Below are positions 61,123 through 64,000 of a DNA stretch of 64,000 nt, one piece after another. Numbering within the stretch: the first letter of the stretch is position 1; each line of letters opens with the position of its first letter. The stretch comes from Kribbella albertanoniae (GTDB lineage Bacteria > Actinomycetota > Actinomycetes > Propionibacteriales > Kribbellaceae): positions 62,001-126,000 of the forward strand of contig NZ_SMKA01000001.1 of the NCBI RefSeq assembly GCF_004348455.1, given 5' to 3'. A model generated the notes under the pieces. It made no database searches and was not told the origin of the DNA. It saw only the letters and a program-made list of their open reading frames with translations. The position numbers were made by a program, and so were the translations under genes.

Positions 61123-61899
61123 CTAGCCGCCGAGCCTCGGTCGATAGTGGAGCTGAGCATCCTCCGCGCTGCGCCGGGTTTCCTGGATCAGGATCGGCTG
61201 ACCGTTGTGGGTGGCGATCCGGCGCGTGACCAGCATGGGGAATCCCTCGGGGATACCCAGTGAACGAGCGTCGCCTGGCGCCGGAGGACGGGCATGGATG
61301 TAGTCGTTGAGATCCAGCTTCATCCCCGCGGCCTTGGCCGCTTTGTAGGTCTGCCGGGCAGAAATATATTGCCGCCGGGCCAGTCCAGGTAGTGATTTGG
61401 CAACGACTGTGGGCAAGTAGCTGCGGACGAAGATTCGTGTCCCAGCGTCATTTTCGAGGATCCGGTCTGAGGCGTAGAACGCCGTGCCTTGAGGGACGCC
61501 GAGGGCAAGCGCCAACGGCGCATCGGCACTGGTCTGGTACTTGGACGGGGGCTCGATGTCGTGCCACTCGCCACCGGCGGACTCGGAGTCGACATAGTTA
61601 CCGTCTCCGTCAACGGTGATCGTGCGCGGGTGTGTATGACTTGGCCAATCGCCCGACCTTCGCACGAACGCCCGTTGGCCCTTGATGGTCTGCACGAGCC
61701 CTTCACTGCGGAGTTGGGCAATCGCCCGCCGCACCGTTACCAGCGACACCTCATGGACCCTGGCCAACTCGCCTTCGGATGGCAGTACGGACGCCGGAGC
61801 AAGGCGGCCGGACGAGATCTGGGCTCGCAAGTCGTTGGCGACCTTCTCGGTCAGACTTACCCGCCCATCTGTGCTCTCCGTTGCGCCTTTGGTACTCAC
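61123..61899 (-). CDS. GntR-family regulator with UTRA domain (KorSA-like)
   Basis: 258 residues from GTG 61899 (GGGAG upstream). N-terminal winged helix: VANDLRAQISSGRLAPASVL, PSEGELARVHEVSLVTVRRA, SEGLVQTIKGQRAFV, typical GntR. The C-terminal part (ALALGVPQGTAFYASDRILE, IFVRSYLPTVVAKSLPG, ILIQETRRSAED) is a UTRA ligand-binding fold. Such regulators repress transfer genes in actinomycete integrative and conjugative elements. Inverted repeats at 61971-62030 are its probable operator. Confidence 0.85.
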   Translation of the reverse strand: MSTKGATESTDGRVSLTEKVANDLRAQISSGRLAPASVLPSEGELARVHEVSLVTVRRAIAQLRSEGLVQTIKGQRAFVRRSGDWPSHTHPRTITVDGDGNYVDSESAGGEWHDIEPPSKYQTSADAPLALALGVPQGTAFYASDRILENDAGTRIFVRSYLPTVVAKSLPGLARRQYISARQTYKAAKAAGMKLDLNDYIHARPPAPGDARSLGIPEGFPMLVTRRIATHNGQPILIQETRRSAEDAQLHYRPRLGG

Positions 61900-61970
61900 T
61901 GCTACTCCCTCTTCTCATGTTCAGGAGTCCTTGATCTCGGGATCCAGGTTCTCTCGGTCTCTAATGGCTC

Positions 61971-62030
61971 TAATAGTTCTATTACACAGATCCTCTTCTT
62001 GCAATAGGGTGTTGCAAGAACCTATTGCAA
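61971..62030. promoter_or_regulatory. Operator region of the GntR regulator
   Basis: TAATAG-TT-CTATTA (61971-61984) is a perfect small palindrome, and TTGCAATAGG (61999-62008) with CCTATTGCAA (62021-62030) is a perfect 10-base inverted repeat containing a third TTGCAA at 62012. TTGCAA recurs every 13 bases. Lies 72-131 bases upstream of the start. Confidence 0.65.
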
Positions 62031-62040
62031 TACGTCAAGG

Positions 62041-62877
62041 CCGCCGGTTAGGCTTCGCGTGTCGATTCAGCAGCCGGTCGAGGGAGGGATCAGAGATGAA
62101 GTCACGACTCCGTGGAAGGTGGATACCCCGTGGCTTGGCGGTAGCCGGTCGGTGTCGCGGACCCTGTTCCACTGACGCGACGCGTACCGCCGCGAGATCG
62201 TGCAAGCGGTGATGTCTGCATGGTCAGCGCCTTCGACTGGAGGCACGTCGAGCTCATGCGCCTGATCGTCGGCCGCCCGCGATGCGAATGCACGTGCAGG
62301 TGCGAGTGCTAACGCCTGTGCAGGTGCGCTTAGGGGTTTTGACAGGTCGGTGTAGGGATGTTGCAGGTTCGTGCAATCGAGACCGATGGTTCTTGATTTG
62401 GGACGATGCCGAGGGCAATGATGGTCGGTCTGTTGAGCGGGCCTGGAGGTTGGTTGCCGAGGGCATCTAAAGCTCCGGAGCGCGCTCTCCACGTAGCGCC
62501 AGTCATCCGAGGCTGTGGCCACCTTCGGTGGCCGAGGATCGTCAGCACATCGAACAAGCTCGACGGGGGTCGGGAAGCGATGTTCAAGCAGTGTCAACGT
62601 AGTTATCCACAGATCCACATTCTTCCTCCGCGACAGGTAGCCGGAGTGGATAGTCTTCTGTTGCTGGTTCAGCGGCCAGTCGGGGGAGCAAGGAGTGGGG
62701 TCGAAACTGCTACTAGACGGGAGGTGATTGCCGTGCGAAACGGCAGTTGTCAGCGTGTGGCCCGGACCAGACAGTCTGATGACGGGTTCAACCAACGGAG
62801 CCAGGCCATCGGTCATCAAGGAGCTGACATCGGGTTTCACCGCACTTCGCGACCGTGCGCGTGAAGGGGGCACGCCG
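62041..62877. other. Intergenic stretch, no convincing gene
   Basis: About 840 bases between divergent genes. It holds a DnaA-box-like TTATCCACA (62603-62611) and a repeated GTGCAGGTGCG (62294-62304 and 62318-62328). Frames on both strands are open but lack ribosome binding sites and protein-like composition. A plus-strand extension of the next gene to ATG 62779 is possible. Confidence 0.4.
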
Positions 62878-63402
62878 ATGAGCAATCTGCAGCCTGAGGC
62901 ACCCAGCCCGGGTGAATTTCAGGGTTACAACAGGGCCCGCTGCCTTATGTGGTGCCATGAGGCCCGGGTCCGGGTGTTCGAGCGTCTCGACAAGGAGACG
63001 GCTTTCATCAGAGACACCTCGGTCGAGGCCGTCCACGTCGACAACACCAAGCTGGCCGATCGGGTCTTCCTGACGGCATTCGACGATGAAGGCCGCGTTG
63101 TCAGCGGCGACACCCTTTACAACGACGAGCCCGATCAGCGCCTGGAGGTCGCGTCGGAGTTCGACCACGACTTCACTCACATGGAAGTCCCACCCGGGTC
63201 GGACCTTGAGAAGGTTGTTGCCCGCGAGGACGGCTGGGTCGTCAACATGGAAGTGGTGCGGGAATACGACGTCGTCGACGATCGCCGGAAGACGCAGCGT
63301 GCCGTGGTACTCGCGCATCTGCCTGACCTGATGAAACGGGGCGAGGCTCGCGGCTTCCTGCTCGGCCAGGACGAGCCCGACGAGGAGGCTGATGCGGAGT
63401 GA
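62878..63402 (+). CDS. Acidic protein, unknown
   Basis: 174 residues from ATG 62878, with AAGGGGG six bases upstream. Acidic and soluble (VHVDNTKLADRVFLTAFDDE, DQRLEVASEFDHDFTHMEV), with a strongly acidic tail (DEPDEEADAE). One Cys-x-x-x-Cys (CLMWC). No family recognised. Confidence 0.6.
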   Translation: MSNLQPEAPSPGEFQGYNRARCLMWCHEARVRVFERLDKETAFIRDTSVEAVHVDNTKLADRVFLTAFDDEGRVVSGDTLYNDEPDQRLEVASEFDHDFTHMEVPPGSDLEKVVAREDGWVVNMEVVREYDVVDDRRKTQRAVVLAHLPDLMKRGEARGFLLGQDEPDEEADAE

Positions 63403-63802
63403 GAGAGCCGTTGCTGCCGTTCACCTGCCGACCCAGAAGTCCCGCCCGGATGCATTGAGCCCGGCGGGTCTCCTACATTTGGGCGGCTCGGGCGCCGTGC
63501 GGCGTCTACGGCGACGATCAGCGCAGCTGATCCGGAAGGGGCAGAGCAAAGGGTGACCGCAGCAGCACGAGGATGCTGTCGACAACGTCCGGATGAATGT
63601 GGACGGTTGCAGCGGACCGACTGACGTCGGTCTCGGGTGCGATGTGGTGCGGCGTCGGAGCCGGCCGAGTGGTCCACGCCCGCAAGCTTGCGGCGGCATG
63701 CCGGATTGCTCCTCCATCAACCGCTGCCATCACGCCGGACAGTCGTCCGATGCGCGGGTGTCGATGCCACTCACCTCGTGAATGCCGGACGAAGGAACAG
63801 CG
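63403..63802. other. No convincing gene
   Basis: About 400 bases with only low-complexity, Arg- or Ser-rich frames on both strands. The promoter of the last small gene is presumably here. Confidence 0.35.
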
Positions 63803-63997
63803 ATGGACGAGCGGTGTATCGGGCCTGGCTTCTGGGAGATCGACGGGTTCCGTGTCGAGCGCCGAGCCAGGCTCTGGGGCGTGTACCTATCACCCAACAC
63901 TGAGCCGGTGTTCGAGCATCGCACGCTCAAGTGGTGCCGGCAGTTCGTCGCGGACGGTATGGCGCATGACGCACTGACCGACAGACGTCGGCGATAG
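63803..63997 (+). CDS. Small protein, unknown
   Basis: 64 residues from ATG 63803 (AAGGA seven bases upstream; ATG 63782 adds seven residues). Mixed composition (GPGFWEIDGFRVERRARLWG, VFEHRTLKWCRQFVADGMA), basic tail. No family recognised. Complete within the window by three bases. Confidence 0.5.
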   Translation: MDERCIGPGFWEIDGFRVERRARLWGVYLSPNTEPVFEHRTLKWCRQFVADGMAHDALTDRRRR

Positions 63998-64000
63998 CCC

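Noticed and set aside
22085-62611. Two TTATCCACA DnaA boxes (22085 and 62603) as an origin
   Set aside because: Single isolated boxes 40 kb apart do not make an origin; the clustered repeats at 50753-51218 are a much better candidate.
62067-62885. Minus-strand frame of 272 codons
   Set aside because: Pro/Ser/Arg-rich, no recognisable domain, and it covers the DnaA-box-like site and the start region of the plus-strand gene at 62878.
1-64000. CRISPR arrays, tRNA or rRNA genes, relaxase
   Set aside because: No regularly spaced repeat-spacer pattern, no tRNA-like TTC-loop with acceptor arms and no HUH-type relaxase motif was seen in any frame; weak candidates may be missed by eye.

Overview
The window is high-GC actinobacterial DNA that looks like part of a large conjugative plasmid or integrative plasmid-like element. 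Support comes from frequent GTG starts and ATGA/GTGA overlaps, an Lsr2-family protein (actinobacteria-specific), a GntR/UTRA repressor of the kind found on actinomycete conjugative elements, a ParM/ParR partition pair, an SSB and a plasmid-type topoisomerase. No rRNA, tRNA or core-metabolism gene was seen. The genus cannot be named from what is visible. No relaxase was found, so transfer functions are at best partly inside the window.

Layout. 0-2.5 kb: a repeat-containing membrane protein and a lipoprotein. 2.6-14.2 kb (minus strand): a transfer-type operon running from a ribbon-helix-helix (RHH) protein and a coiled-coil protein through a type IA topoisomerase, a degenerate metallophosphoesterase, a PrgI-like membrane protein, a VirB4-like protein that has lost both Walker motifs, and a large VirB6/TrbL-like membrane protein. 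14.4-21.6 kb (plus): an array of small mostly unrecognised genes with ssb among them. 22.2-32.3 kb (plus): a compact cluster of an AAA ATPase, a helical protein, a zinc-ribbon protein, a membrane-anchored TraG-like pseudo-ATPase, an intact HerA-type ATPase, a long disordered protein ending in a polymorphic-toxin-like nuclease module, a putative immunity protein and an EcsC-family protein. This is the best candidate for an undescribed system: a HerA-family pump paired with its own toxin. 32.7-34.6 kb: a RelA/SpoT-type HD hydrolase, a NADAR protein and a SLOG protein. 34.6-40.7 kb: a Tn554/RIT-like mobile element with three tyrosine recombinases and a small partner.

40.8-43.7 kb (minus): parR-parM-DNA methylase. 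43.7-45.1 kb: a gene-poor stretch with inverted repeats (possible oriT). 45.1-46.4 kb: a zinc-finger peptide, a macro-domain protein and a second SLOG protein. 46.5-47.0 kb: Lsr2 with a doubled DNA-binding domain. 47.2-60.7 kb (plus): a replication block of RecJ-like nuclease, CPBP protease, an iteron-like origin candidate, SF3 primase-helicase, family B DNA polymerase, small coupled ORFs, a HicA-like protein and an SNF2-type helicase. 60.7-64 kb: small genes and the GntR regulator with its operator.

How it may work together (inference): the element carries its own phage-like replisome (SSB, polymerase B, helicase-primase, RecJ, SNF2 helicase, topoisomerase), is partitioned by ParMR, is silenced by Lsr2 and by the RHH and GntR regulators, and appears to share an operator-like repeat (core AGATA-R-TCATT) between the topoisomerase, RHH and primase promoters. 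The toxin cluster and the ADP-ribose/NAD-related genes would serve competition and defence.
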